In this document: positions 8,565-17,012 of the stretch, in pieces
How positions within the stretch are numbered: position 1 is the first letter of the stretch
Layout: each line of letters starts with the position of its first letter
Assembly (NCBI RefSeq): GCF_029076445.1
Contig: NZ_JARESG010000016.1
Span: forward strand, 40,250-104,249
Source: Pseudarthrobacter naphthalenicus
GTDB taxonomy: Bacteria > Actinomycetota > Actinomycetes > Actinomycetales > Micrococcaceae
Direction of reading: 5' to 3'
DNA length: 64,000 nt
The notes under the pieces: generated by a model
The model's input: only the letters and a program-made list of their open reading frames with translations
The model's database searches: none
What the model was told of the DNA's origin: nothing
Made by a program: the position numbers and the translations under genes

Positions 8565-9356
8565 TTACATCCAGCCCTGCGGATTGACGGTCTGGCCGTT
8601 GAAGAGCACCTCGAAGTGCAGGTGACAGCCGGTGGAGTTCCCTGTCGTGCCCGCAGCGGCCAGGCGCTGACCGGCGGCAACGGCCGCACCAACGCCCGTC
8701 TCAATGGAAGCAAGGTGATTGTAGGTGCTTTTAAGGCCCTTGCCATGATCGACCACGATCCGGTTGCCGCCGCCGTAGGCCGACCATCCGGCCTCCACAA
8801 CCGTTCCGGCCCCGGCTGCGAAAACGGCCGTCTGACAGGACGCCACAAGGTCGAGTCCAGTGTGGAGCTCCCCTGAGCCCCCCGTGATCGGGCTGGTGCG
8901 GAACCCGAACGGCGAAGATACAGACATGCTGGCCAGCGGAGCCCCGAGCAGGGACGAGGACACCGAAACGGCTGCGGCGGAAGAAGGCTGTTCCGGTCCG
9001 GCCGATCCGGACGGTAGAGCTTCGGATGCTTTGGGGGCCGGGACGGTGGTCACCGGGGAGCGGTCAAATGAGATGGCGGCGCCGGCGGAGGCCTGGGCCG
9101 GGACCTCGGCTGCAGCGGTGCCGCTTGCCGCTGTCACCACGGGACGGTCCGGGTCTGTGCCCGCATTCGCGGCGGTAATGGTTGCGCCCACTACCATGGC
9201 GGCGGTGATGGTGGCGGCCGCCGGAAGGTGCCGGCGAAGAACGGCGAAATCACGGGCGGTGGGACCCCTGCTGTGTCGGGGAGCGGCAGAGGTGGCGCGG
9301 AACCCGATGCGCGGCACCGGGTTACGGTGCCGGGCGCGGGCAGAGGAAGATGGCAC
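8565..9356 (-). CDS. M23 family metallopeptidase (peptidoglycan endopeptidase)
   Basis: About 263 residues from GTG 9356, which has GAAAGGA six bases upstream. The longer frame to 9404 runs through the c-di-AMP riboswitch and is rejected as start. A basic N-terminus and signal-like helix ('AAATITAAMVVGATITAANA') are followed by an Ala/Ser/Pro linker and a C-terminal LytM domain with zinc ligands in 'HTGLDL' and catalytic/ligand 'HLHFEV'. It should cleave peptide cross-links in the cell wall. Expression is probably set by the riboswitch directly upstream, as for the NlpC/P60 gene at 23 kb. Confidence 0.88.
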   Translation of the reverse strand: MPSSSARARHRNPVPRIGFRATSAAPRHSRGPTARDFAVLRRHLPAAATITAAMVVGATITAANAGTDPDRPVVTAASGTAAAEVPAQASAGAAISFDRSPVTTVPAPKASEALPSGSAGPEQPSSAAAVSVSSSLLGAPLASMSVSSPFGFRTSPITGGSGELHTGLDLVASCQTAVFAAGAGTVVEAGWSAYGGGNRIVVDHGKGLKSTYNHLASIETGVGAAVAAGQRLAAAGTTGNSTGCHLHFEVLFNGQTVNPQGWM

Positions 9357-9371
9357 AGAGGATCCTTTCAG

Positions 9372-9545
9372 CGCCTGCGAAGTTAGCTGTCGGGTTCGAG
9401 CCAAGGAATAAGCCCGGCCGGGTCCACGAGGCCACAGGAGCGGACATCAGGTTTCCGGCTTCACCCCAAGGCAGCGGTGGCTGCCAGAAATGGGTTCTCC
9501 GCCCCCGCCGATGAAGATCGTAGTTCGAGGCCGGCGGCAGGGCTG
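9372..9545 (-). ncRNA. c-di-AMP riboswitch (ydaO-yuaA class)
   Basis: Reading the minus strand, the segment contains the class's conserved blocks in order: GGCGGAGAACCCA, then CTTGGGGTGAAGCC, then CGAACCCGACAGCTAACTTCG just before the ribosome binding site of the M23 peptidase. The same blocks recur at 23.7 kb. In actinobacteria this riboswitch class typically controls cell-wall hydrolases (established). Boundaries are approximate because the outer P1 stem is not resolved by eye. Confidence 0.9.
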
Positions 9546-9764
9546 GGCGTACGACCTCGAAGGCTCTAATACAGAGATGCCTGTATCAACGCTACCGCAG
9601 CAAAGGCTAATCGTTACAATGCCGTGACTTGCGGCACTTAGGAAGTGGTCTTTTCGCCGCCTTCTTCACGCCCGATAAGGAATGGGATCAGTCCTCGCCC
9701 CGGGGGCCCCTCATCGCGCCCATGCCTTCGTTAGCGATGAAGGGCCAGCGACGGCAGGCCGCGT

Positions 9765-10736
9765 CTATCGTAGCCGTTCTGACCTGCCTGCCAGGTGCTC
9801 CAGGTATAGGTTGTAGGCATCCAGATCAGGATCGCCGCCGGCGATCGCCGCTGCGCGTTCTGACCGTATCCAGCCGCGGGCTTCGTCCCGTTGCCAGCGG
9901 ACCAGGATGAACATCAGCAGCAGAACCCCCGGCAGCTCCCCGTAAGACCAGGCCAGTCCCCCGGCTACGCCCTGGTCGTGGATCGGGTCAATGTTCCAAC
10001 TCTCGGGCGGGGTGGCAAAGAACTTCACCATCGGTTCGGTCGCCATCATGATGACCACACCAAAGAATGCGTGCAGCGGCATTTCGGCGAAGATATCAAC
10101 CATCCTTCCGAGATGGGTCTGACGGGAGGGTAAGGGATCGGCGGAGATCAGCGGAACGGTAAAGAGGATGCCGGCCACAAGGAACAGCAGTTCCAGCCCG
10201 ATGTGCCCGTACCAGTTCGGCAGCAGCAGGTCGGCCATGCCTGAGAAGTACACGCCGTAGAAGCTCAGCAGGAACAGCGGGACCATGAATCCTGGATGGA
10301 TGGCCAGCCGCCCGCATCTGGAGCGCAGGCCCCAGATGGCCGCTTTTAGCACCGGCCGGCCGAACCTGTTGTGCGGTGTCGCCCGCAGGAGGAGGGTGCC
10401 GGGCGAGCCGATCACCAGCAGCGGCGGGACGGCCATCATCAGTGTCAGTTGCTGGAACATGAAAATGGAGAACATCCGAAGCCCGTAGCCTTCGATGCCT
10501 GCGCCCATGACTACGATGATGGCTGTGCAGCCGGTCAGGAACGACGCTGTGCGTATGGGCGACCAGTGCCGGTCCTGGCGCCAGAGGCTGATGGCCCCGG
10601 TCAGGTAGAAGAGGGCGGCTGCCAAAGCCAGTACCGGGATGAGCGGGACCGGCTGCAGGTTCGGGGCAAGGTACTCCCCCAGCGATGGGGGCAGGGACGG
10701 CAACCAGGCAGGTCCCTCGATTCCGGGCTCCCCCAT
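9765..10736 (-). CDS. ctaG: Cytochrome c oxidase assembly protein, CtaG (Caa3) family
   Basis: About 323 residues from ATG 10736, chosen over an ATG 15 bases further up because GGAGG lies eight bases before it. Polytopic membrane protein with about seven helices. It carries His/Met-rich family features: 'MFMFQQLTLMMAVPPLLVIGSPGTLLLRA', 'DIFAEMPLHAFFGVVIMM' and 'DQGVAGGLAWSYGELPGVLLL'. The family (PF09678 type) is linked to copper delivery to caa3 oxidase. It is homologous to the C-terminal half of the CopD-CtaG fusion just to the right. The ArsR gene lies 37 bases upstream on the same strand, so it may be metal-regulated. Confidence 0.85.
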   Translation of the reverse strand: MGEPGIEGPAWLPSLPPSLGEYLAPNLQPVPLIPVLALAAALFYLTGAISLWRQDRHWSPIRTASFLTGCTAIIVVMGAGIEGYGLRMFSIFMFQQLTLMMAVPPLLVIGSPGTLLLRATPHNRFGRPVLKAAIWGLRSRCGRLAIHPGFMVPLFLLSFYGVYFSGMADLLLPNWYGHIGLELLFLVAGILFTVPLISADPLPSRQTHLGRMVDIFAEMPLHAFFGVVIMMATEPMVKFFATPPESWNIDPIHDQGVAGGLAWSYGELPGVLLLMFILVRWQRDEARGWIRSERAAAIAGGDPDLDAYNLYLEHLAGRSERLR

Positions 10737-10772
10737 CTCAGTGTCCTCCATCGTCGTGCCGAGAATTCAGTC

Positions 10773-11198
10773 TCAGGCCTTGCGTGCCAGTTGAAGACGG
10801 TCCTGCCCGGCGTGTCCGACGTGGGTCAGGCCCAGATCCAGGAGCATCCGGACGTGGGCATCGGCCAGCGAGTAATAGGCCATTCGACCCGAACGCCGCA
10901 CCTCGACGACGCGGGGTCCGCGAAGCAGACGCAGCGCATGAGAGACACCGGATTCGCTCAGCCCCGTGGTGGCGGCCAGGTCGCAGACGCACATCTCCCC
11001 TTCGAGCAGAGCAATAAGGATCCGCACCCTGCCAGGATCCGAGAGCAACCCAAAGATCACGGCGAGGTCGGACACTTCGGAGCCCTGCGGCATCCTGGCC
11101 CGAACGGCTTCGACCCTGTCGGCATCGACCAGCCGCACCGCACAGTCGCTGCCGGAGCCGAAGGTCGGCGACGAGGCCGGGAGAGGGATTGCAGTCAT
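10773..11198 (-). CDS. ArsR-family metal sensor (SmtB/NmtR-like)
   Basis: 141 residues from ATG 11198. A longer frame starting at 11234 would begin inside a palindrome and has no ribosome site. Core helix-turn-helix 'MCVCDLAATTGLSESGVSHALRLLR' carries two Cys at the alpha-3 N-terminus. The last helix 'DAHVRMLLDLGLTHVGH' has Asp, His, His, His in the spacing of the alpha-5 zinc/nickel/cobalt site. Likely represses the downstream CtaG gene and the divergent CopD-CtaG gene. Metal specificity is open (Zn, Co or Ni by the alpha-5 site). Confidence 0.82.
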   Translation of the reverse strand: MTAIPLPASSPTFGSGSDCAVRLVDADRVEAVRARMPQGSEVSDLAVIFGLLSDPGRVRILIALLEGEMCVCDLAATTGLSESGVSHALRLLRGPRVVEVRRSGRMAYYSLADAHVRMLLDLGLTHVGHAGQDRLQLARKA

Positions 11199-11222
11199 GC
11201 ATAAAGAGTACCTTTGCCTGCT

Positions 11223-11235
11223 AATGCTTCGCATT
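11223..11235. promoter_or_regulatory. Operator candidate, AATGC-TTC-GCATT palindrome
   Basis: Perfect 13-base palindrome 25 bases upstream of the ArsR start codon, in the divergent promoter region. Spacing and position suit an ArsR repressor site. Confidence 0.45.
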
Positions 11236-11296
11236 TACCTTTGGCCGGTGATCGCCGGGCACCCAGGCGGGACCGGCGGGCCGGATTAACGTCTGA

Positions 11297-11320
11297 ACAA
11301 CTCTACAGATAATGTTGTAG
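11297..11320 (+). promoter_or_regulatory. Dyad over a -10-like GATAAT ahead of CopD-CtaG
   Basis: ACAAC (11297-11301) pairs with GTTGT (11314-11318), and CTACA (11303-11307) with TGTAG (11316-11320), overlapping dyads around GATAAT (11308-11313). A repressor bound here would cover the -10 region of the rightward gene. Confidence 0.4.
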
Positions 11321-11395
11321 GGTGCCGTGTCCTGCGGCCGCCGACTTCCGGGCAGTACCGGCGGCTGGTACGGAACCATGTTCGGAGGATTCATT

Positions 11396-13489
11396 GTGGC
11401 TGTGAGGTCCGCTGCGGGGACGCCGGAAGTATCGCCGAAACCCTGGTGGCTGGCTGTGGCCGGCCTGATCGCGGTGACCGTGGTCCTGGCGGCGACGGTT
11501 TACGGCCGGGGCGTGTTGCCGGCGGAAACCCGGGACCCGGGCGCCCTGGTCCGATGGGGCTTCGGCATCGTTCAGACCGTTCACAACATCGCCGCGGCGG
11601 CGACGATCGGCGCGCTGGTCTTCGCCGCCTTCATAGTCCCGCCGGCCCTCACAGGACGGGGCGGTAAACGGCGGGGTTCGGATGCGGCCGGGCCTCCGGC
11701 CGAGCATCCGGCGTTTACCCGCATCATGGCTCTGGCCGCGGCCGCGAGCATTCTTTGGACGTTGTCCGCGATGGCGGTTCTCGTGTTCAGCTTCGCCGAT
11801 CTCGTAGGAATGCCGATTTCCGGGAGTCCGGAGTTTGCCATGCAGCTGGCCTCCTACATCACCGAACTGCCGACCGGGACCGCCTGGCTGTGGGTCGTCA
11901 TCATCTCAGCGACCGTCGCAACGGCGGCGTTTGCTGTCCGCTCCCCCGCAGGCCTGGCAGCGACCGCGGTCCTTGCCACGGTCGGGCTGGTGCCGATGAT
12001 CCTGATCGGCCACGCCGCCGGCGGCACGGACCACGAACAGGCGATCAACTCCCTGGGCCTGCATCTGCTCGGGGTGTGCCTCTGGTTCGGCGGCCTGCTG
12101 GCCCTGGCCGTCGCCGGCACAAGGTTGGGCAAAGACACCGCAGCGGTCATCGGGCGGTTTTCCATCCTGGCCGGCTTCGCGTTCGCCGTCGTTGTCGCCT
12201 CCGGCCTAATCAACGCCGCCATCCGCATCGACCTGCCTGCCGGGCTCGCCTCACCGTACGGGGTGCTCCTGATAGCCAAAACCGCCGGGGCGCTGGTCCT
12301 GGGCGGAATCGGTTTCCTGCACCGCCAACGGCTCATTCCAGCCCTGGCCGCAGCGGCCGGAACCGCCAGGGCCGGCAGGCTGTTCTGGCGGCTCATTGTC
12401 ATGGAGCTGCTGATCATGGGGGCGGTCAGCGGCCTGGCGGCGGCGTTGAGCCGCACCCCGCCCCCGGGAGGTGAGGACATCCGCCCCGCGCTGACGCCGG
12501 CCGAAATCCTCACCGGCTATCCCCTGCCCCCTGAGCTCACCCCGGAACGGTGGTTCACCGTATGGCGTCCGGACTGGCTCTGGATCGCCATCGCTGTCCT
12601 CGCTGCCTACCTTTACCTGCGGGCGGCCCGGGCACTGCACCGGCGCGGTGACGGGTGGCCGTGGGTCCGGAGCGTGCTGTGGCTCCTGGGCCTGGCCGCC
12701 CTGGTGTTCTTCACCTCCGGCGGCCCCTCCGTCTACGGCCGGATCATGTTCAGCGCCCACATGATCGACCACATGGCGCTGACCATGATCGTCCCGGTGT
12801 TCCTGGTCCTCGGCGCACCCGTCACGCTGGCCCTCAGGGCGCTGGCGCCGCGGCACGATGGTTCCCGCGGGCCGCGCGAATGGATATTGGTCCTGGTGCA
12901 CTCCCGGGTGGCGGCCGTCCTGACCCACCCGATATTCGTTGCCGCAAACTTCGCCGGTTCCATCGTGCTGTTCTACTTTTCGGACGCCTTTGGCTTCGCG
13001 CTGCGCGAACACACCGGCCATGTCTTGATGACGGTCCACTTCGTCATCACCGGCGACCTGTTCATCTTGTCCATGATCGGCACTGACCCGGTGCCCCGGC
13101 GGGCGCCGTACCCGCTGCGGCTCTTGCTGCTGCTGGCCACGATGGCTTTTCACGCCTTTTTCGGCGTCACCCTGATGGGTTCCACCACACTCATTCAGCC
13201 AGACTGGTTCACTGGCCTGGGCCGGGACTGGGGCCTTCCCCCGCTGGCCGACCAGCAGATGGCCGGCGCCATCACCTGGGGTATCGGCGAAGTGCCGACG
13301 CTCCTGATCGCGATCGGGGTGGCCGTCATGTGGTCCCGCTCGGACGCCCGCGAAATGCGCCGCACCGACCGCGCCGCTGACCGAAACCAGGACGCTGAGC
13401 TGCAGGCCTACAACGCCATGCTGTCCCGGATGGGCGAAAGAGCCTACCGGGTACCGGCCCGCCCCGACGACCGCAGTGAGGTCCAATGA
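11396..13489 (+). CDS. CopD-CtaG fusion membrane protein
   Basis: About 697 residues from GTG 11396, with GGAGG seven bases upstream. The longer frame to 11327 lacks a site. The N-terminal half is a CopD/YcnJ-type copper-import domain with about eight helices ('HNIAAAATIGALVFAAF', 'HAAGGTDHEQAINSLGLHLLGVCLWFGGL'). The C-terminal half is a Caa3/CtaG domain ('FSAHMIDHMALTMIVPVFLVLGAPVTLALRA', 'MAFHAFFGVTLM', 'DQQMAGAITWGIGEVPTLLIA'). Conserved His and Met in the helices probably ligate copper. Fusions of this order are common in actinobacteria and link copper uptake to oxidase maturation. It lies divergent to the ArsR/CtaG pair. Confidence 0.87.
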   Translation: MAVRSAAGTPEVSPKPWWLAVAGLIAVTVVLAATVYGRGVLPAETRDPGALVRWGFGIVQTVHNIAAAATIGALVFAAFIVPPALTGRGGKRRGSDAAGPPAEHPAFTRIMALAAAASILWTLSAMAVLVFSFADLVGMPISGSPEFAMQLASYITELPTGTAWLWVVIISATVATAAFAVRSPAGLAATAVLATVGLVPMILIGHAAGGTDHEQAINSLGLHLLGVCLWFGGLLALAVAGTRLGKDTAAVIGRFSILAGFAFAVVVASGLINAAIRIDLPAGLASPYGVLLIAKTAGALVLGGIGFLHRQRLIPALAAAAGTARAGRLFWRLIVMELLIMGAVSGLAAALSRTPPPGGEDIRPALTPAEILTGYPLPPELTPERWFTVWRPDWLWIAIAVLAAYLYLRAARALHRRGDGWPWVRSVLWLLGLAALVFFTSGGPSVYGRIMFSAHMIDHMALTMIVPVFLVLGAPVTLALRALAPRHDGSRGPREWILVLVHSRVAAVLTHPIFVAANFAGSIVLFYFSDAFGFALREHTGHVLMTVHFVITGDLFILSMIGTDPVPRRAPYPLRLLLLLATMAFHAFFGVTLMGSTTLIQPDWFTGLGRDWGLPPLADQQMAGAITWGIGEVPTLLIAIGVAVMWSRSDAREMRRTDRAADRNQDAELQAYNAMLSRMGERAYRVPARPDDRSEVQ

Positions 13490-13564
13490 GAACGAACCCT
13501 CGACAGACACAAGCCCACCCGATTCAGGCAATCGTGAATCCAGCGATTTCTCTATTAATGCATC

Positions 13565-13942
13565 ATGCGCGTCCTCTCCCGAATTGATGTCCTGGCCCGC
13601 TTCGGCCAAGCCCTCGCTGATCCGACCAGCGCGGCGATCCTGATGGAACTCCGGGACGGACCGGCGTTCCCTGCGGACATGGCAGCAGATATCGGCGTGA
13701 GCCGGCAAGCCCTGTCCCACCATCTGGCATGTCTGCGGGACTGCGGCCTGGTCAGAGCCGGGCCCGACAGCCGCCGGGTCCGCTATGAACTCTCCGACGC
13801 CCGGCTCGCACACGCCCTCGATGACCTGCTGCACACAATCCTCACCATCGAACCGGCCTGCACCTGCAGGGAGCCGGACTGCGCCCAGGAGAAGACCCCC
13901 ATCGCCCCTACCCAGCCCAATATTGTTGAGGTGCATCCATGA
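13565..13942 (+). CDS. ArsR-family metal sensor, CmtR-like (second copy)
   Basis: 125 residues. TATTAA (13553-13558) lies six bases before the ATG, suggesting a leaderless transcript. Like the 7.2-kb protein it has the CmtR cysteines 'HHLACLRDCGLV' and a C-terminal Cys cluster 'EPACTCREPDC'. The tail of 20 residues is longer than in CmtR. Predicted Cd(II)/Pb(II) (or Zn) derepression. Its stop overlaps the start of the CDF transporter (ATGA-type overlap), so it directly controls the exporter and the genes behind it. Confidence 0.83.
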   Translation: MRVLSRIDVLARFGQALADPTSAAILMELRDGPAFPADMAADIGVSRQALSHHLACLRDCGLVRAGPDSRRVRYELSDARLAHALDDLLHTILTIEPACTCREPDCAQEKTPIAPTQPNIVEVHP

Positions 13943-14853
13943 GCGGACACGACCACGACCACGCCGCCGGAACCAGCCAGCGCGGGAAACTGATCATCGT
14001 CTTCGCCATCACCTTCACGGTGATGGCAGCGGAAATCATCGGCGCCGTCCTGACCGGAAGCCTGGCCCTGCTGGCCGACGCCGGACACATGTTCACCGAC
14101 TCGACCGGTCTGCTGATCGCTCTCATCGCGGCATCACTGGCCCTGAAGCCGGCGACCCTCAAACGCACCTGGGGCTACAAACGCGCGGAAATCATTGCCG
14201 CCGCATTCCAGGCTGCCCTGCTGCTGGGCGTCGGCACGTTCGTCATCATCGAAGGCATCCGGCGCCTCGTCGAGCCGCCGGAAATCGCCGGCTCCACGAT
14301 GCTGTGGTTCGGCATCATCGGCCTGGCCGGCAACGCCGTAGGGCTGATCGTTCTGGCCTCGGGCCGGAATCACAACTTCAACATGAAGGCCGCCTTCCTG
14401 GAGGTTCTGAACGACGCCCTGGGTTCGGTCGCGGTCATCGTCGCAGCGATCATCATCGCAGTCACCGGCTGGGTCCAGGCAGACGCCGTCGTGTCCCTGC
14501 TCATCGGCGTCCTGATCATCCCCCGGACCCTGAAACTGCTCCGGGACACCGTTAACGTGCTCATGGAAAACGCACCTGCCGGGCTGGATCTGGGCGACGT
14601 CCGCGAGCACATCCTGGCCCTGCCCCACGTCATCGACGTCCACGACCTGCACGCGTCCCTGGTAGCCTCCGGCACACCGGTGCTCTCGGCCCACGTCACC
14701 GTCGAGGACGGCTGCCTGACCGACGGGCACGCAGCCACGATCCTGGCTGACCTGCAGCGCTGCGTCGCCGAACACTTCGACGTCAGCGTCGAACATTCCA
14801 CCTTCCAGATTGAAGCAGCAGCCCACCGCGACCAGGAAAGCATCCACCACTGA
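13939..14853 (+). CDS. Cation diffusion facilitator (CzcD/ZitB-like) exporter
   Basis: 304 residues, six membrane helices plus cytoplasmic C-terminal domain. The His-rich N-terminus 'MSGHDHDHAAG' is typical. TM2 carries 'LLADAGHMFTDS' with His and Asp of the transport site. TM5 reads 'NMKAAFLEVLNDALGSVAV', where Glu/Asn-Asp stands in place of the more common His-x-x-x-Asp, a variant seen in actinobacterial members. The C-terminal domain ends 'HSTFQIE', as in other family members. Exports Zn(II), Cd(II) or Co(II) by proton antiport. It is translationally coupled to the CmtR-like gene upstream and to the DsbA-like gene downstream. Confidence 0.9.
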   Translation: MSGHDHDHAAGTSQRGKLIIVFAITFTVMAAEIIGAVLTGSLALLADAGHMFTDSTGLLIALIAASLALKPATLKRTWGYKRAEIIAAAFQAALLLGVGTFVIIEGIRRLVEPPEIAGSTMLWFGIIGLAGNAVGLIVLASGRNHNFNMKAAFLEVLNDALGSVAVIVAAIIIAVTGWVQADAVVSLLIGVLIIPRTLKLLRDTVNVLMENAPAGLDLGDVREHILALPHVIDVHDLHASLVASGTPVLSAHVTVEDGCLTDGHAATILADLQRCVAEHFDVSVEHSTFQIEAAAHRDQESIHH

Positions 14854-15548
14854 TGTCACAGAATAAAACCAAGTCCTCCCCCGCCGCCGCAGACCCCGCC
14901 AGGAAGGCCCGGACCGTCATCTGGATCCTGCTCGGAGCCATCGTGGCCGCCGGCGCAATCTGGTATGCCGTGTTCACGTTCAATAAACCTGAACCGGTCG
15001 CGGTGCAGCCTGCGGCCGACGTCCAGCTGGTCCGTGATGACAGCCACCGGGTGACGTCCCCGGCCACGGAGAAGGCCCAACTGGTCGAGTTTTTGGACTT
15101 TGAGTGCGAGGCCTGCAAGGCAGCCGAGCCTGTGGTGGCGGAGCTAAAGGCCGAGTTCGGTGACCGGATTACCTTCATCAACCGATACTTCCCCCTCCCG
15201 GCGCACCGGAACTCCGCCCAGGCAGCCCTGGCCGTCGAAGCAGCAGCCCAGCAGGGCAAGTACGAACAGATGTACGCGAAGATGTTTGAAACCCAGTCGC
15301 AGTGGGGCGAGAAACAGGACTCCCAGGCGCCCCTGTTCCGAACCTATGCCCAGGAGATGAGCCTGGACATGTCCGCCTACGATGCCGCCGTGGCCTCCGA
15401 AAGCACCAAGGATATGATCCGCAGGGAAATAGCCGACGGCAAAGCACTCGGCGTGACCGGAACACCAACGTTCTTCCTCAACGGCGAAAAACTCGTCCTC
15501 AACACCATGGAGGAATTCCGACAGAAACTGGCCGACGCCGCGAAGTAG
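14853..15548 (+). CDS. Membrane-anchored DsbA-like thioredoxin-fold protein
   Basis: 231 residues. One N-terminal helix (about 21-42) anchors an extracytoplasmic DsbA/thioredoxin domain. The active site is 'FECEACKAAEP' (CxxC = CEAC) and the cis-Pro loop is 'VTGTPTFFLNG'. The start codon overlaps the CDF stop (ATGTCA after TGA), so it is made together with the metal exporter. Likely a thiol oxidase or isomerase at the membrane's outer face, perhaps repairing disulfides under Cd/Zn stress. That link is inferred only from the operon. Confidence 0.85.
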   Translation: MSQNKTKSSPAAADPARKARTVIWILLGAIVAAGAIWYAVFTFNKPEPVAVQPAADVQLVRDDSHRVTSPATEKAQLVEFLDFECEACKAAEPVVAELKAEFGDRITFINRYFPLPAHRNSAQAALAVEAAAQQGKYEQMYAKMFETQSQWGEKQDSQAPLFRTYAQEMSLDMSAYDAAVASESTKDMIRREIADGKALGVTGTPTFFLNGEKLVLNTMEEFRQKLADAAK

Positions 15549-15605
15549 TCCTCCAGCGGATCCGGGGATCTGGGCACGAATTTGGTAACAGGAAGGGAGC
15601 ACCTC

Positions 15606-16220
15606 ATGACATGCCGGCGTGTGCCGTTCCGGTTGCTTCGCACCGCCGCGGTGGCCGGGTCGGTCCTGTCCCTGGCCGTCGCGGCACATCTGTTCGGCGG
15701 CGGCCAGCTTCCCCCAACCCCTGTACTGGCCGCCTGCACTGCCCTGGTAGTCCTGTGTGTCATGGTACTCACCCGCTGGAAGCTGAAAATCCCGGTGCTG
15801 GGAGCGGTCCTGACGGGCGGCCAGGTGTTCCTGCACTCATTGTTCTCCGCTCTCTCGACCGTAACCCCTGGCGGTTCCGCTTCTTCTGGTTCCGTGTCCG
15901 GCAGGCACCTTCACACGTCTGCCGGCGCCGGCATTCCCCTACCTGCAGCGCAGAACCTCGATGGGTACCTGCCCTGGGATCTTGAGCCTGCCATGGGCAC
16001 CGCACACCTGGCTGCGACCCTGGTCACCGCCGTTCTGCTGGCCAAGGGCGAAGCAGCTCTGTGGGCGCTGGCAGCCTGGCTCCGCCCGATACTGTTCCTG
16101 TCGCCGGCCGACTTCGTTCATGTCACGGCCGCGCCGGCGCCGTCCCCGCGACGCTTTACCATACTGCGCCGGACGATGCCGCGTGCGCATCCGCGGCGCG
16201 GCCCACCTGCCTCGGCGTGA
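15606..16220 (+). CDS. Four-helix membrane protein linked to CopC
   Basis: About 204 residues from ATG 15606, with AGGGAG just upstream. A TTG 24 bases earlier is in frame but has no site. Predicted helices near 12-30, 40-58, 63-80 and 130-150. It is homologous to the protein at 35972-36586: shared 'AAHLFGGGQLP'/'GAHILGGGRLP', 'GQVFLHSLFSALS'/'GQVLLHEAFSLLS', and an 'AHLAA..TAVLL..EAALW' helix. Both copies are followed by a secreted copper-binding protein gene (CopC here, YcnI there). Conserved His within helices suggests metal binding. I do not recognise a named family. Confidence 0.75.
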   Translation: MTCRRVPFRLLRTAAVAGSVLSLAVAAHLFGGGQLPPTPVLAACTALVVLCVMVLTRWKLKIPVLGAVLTGGQVFLHSLFSALSTVTPGGSASSGSVSGRHLHTSAGAGIPLPAAQNLDGYLPWDLEPAMGTAHLAATLVTAVLLAKGEAALWALAAWLRPILFLSPADFVHVTAAPAPSPRRFTILRRTMPRAHPRRGPPASA

Positions 16221-16310
16221 ACCCGCACTTCGCAGCCACCGGCTGCCGAACGACACCGGCACGCCTGTTCACCGGAACGGCCTGCACCGATCTTTCCGAA
16301 GGTAACAAAC

Positions 16311-16928
16311 ATGAAACCCCGATCCACTTATAGGTCCCGCCTCCGGCTGGCAGCCGTGGCAGCTCTCCTGCTGCCTGGCGCCCTGGCGGCCTCCCCAGCG
16401 CTGGCCCATGACGCTCTGTCCTCAACGACTCCGGCCCAGGACGCCGTCGTGACAGCCGCCCCTGAGACCGTATCGGTGACCCTCACCCAGCCACCTACTG
16501 ATTCCGCATCCCTGAACCTGAGTGTCATCACCGTCACCGACAGCGCCGGGACCACCGTCAGCGACGGCAAAGTAGTCGTTGACGGGCCGACGCTGGCCAC
16601 CAAAACCGTTCCGGGAAGCCCCGGGACCTACACCGTGCTGTGGCGGGCCGTCTCCTCCGACGGACACCCCATCGAAGGTAAATACACCTTCACCGTCCAG
16701 GCACCGGCATCGGCGGCCACGTCGGAGCCGGCCGTTTCCGCGACTCCTTCCGCGGAAGCAGGCACCCCGTCCGCGGCCGCACAGTCCACGGCCACCGCGA
16801 TACCGGCCGCCCCACGACCCAACGATGACAACGCGCCGCTGACAGTGGGAATCGCCTTAGGGCTCCTGGCAGCAGCGCTGGGCGTCACCTGGTGGGTACG
16901 CCGCAGAAACGCCAACCGCGGCGCCTGA
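16311..16928 (+). CDS. CopC-domain copper-binding protein, membrane-anchored
   Basis: 205 residues: signal peptide (about 1-33, ending 'ASPALA'), then mature His ('AHDALSSTTPAQD') and a CopC beta-barrel with 'SSDGHPIEGKYTFTV'. The N-terminal His and the DGHP His are the Cu(II) ligands of the family. An Ala/Ser/Thr/Pro linker leads to a C-terminal helix (about 178-195) and an Arg-rich stop-transfer tail. It probably hands copper to a CopD-type importer such as the fusion at 11.4 kb. The upstream membrane protein gene ends 90 bases before it. A strong hairpin follows the stop codon. Confidence 0.87.
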   Translation: MKPRSTYRSRLRLAAVAALLLPGALAASPALAHDALSSTTPAQDAVVTAAPETVSVTLTQPPTDSASLNLSVITVTDSAGTTVSDGKVVVDGPTLATKTVPGSPGTYTVLWRAVSSDGHPIEGKYTFTVQAPASAATSEPAVSATPSAEAGTPSAAAQSTATAIPAAPRPNDDNAPLTVGIALGLLAAALGVTWWVRRRNANRGA

Positions 16929-16939
16929 CGACCGGCTTC

Positions 16940-16977
16940 TGACCGGTGTTCCCGCTTCCCGGCGGGAACACCGGTCA
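16940..16977. terminator. Bidirectional hairpin terminator
   Basis: A 16-base arm beginning TGACCGGTGTTCCCGC pairs perfectly with the mirrored arm ending CACCGGTCA around a short loop. It lies between the convergent CopC gene (+) and the 17.0-kb membrane protein gene (-). Confidence 0.8.
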
Positions 16978-17012
16978 GGAAACCAAAGGCTGCCCGGCGC
17001 AGTGTTCCTGAA

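Noticed and set aside
12251..13936. 561-codon open frame opposite CopD-CtaG and the CmtR-like gene
   Set aside because: Antisense shadow crossing two genuine genes; no recognisable protein.
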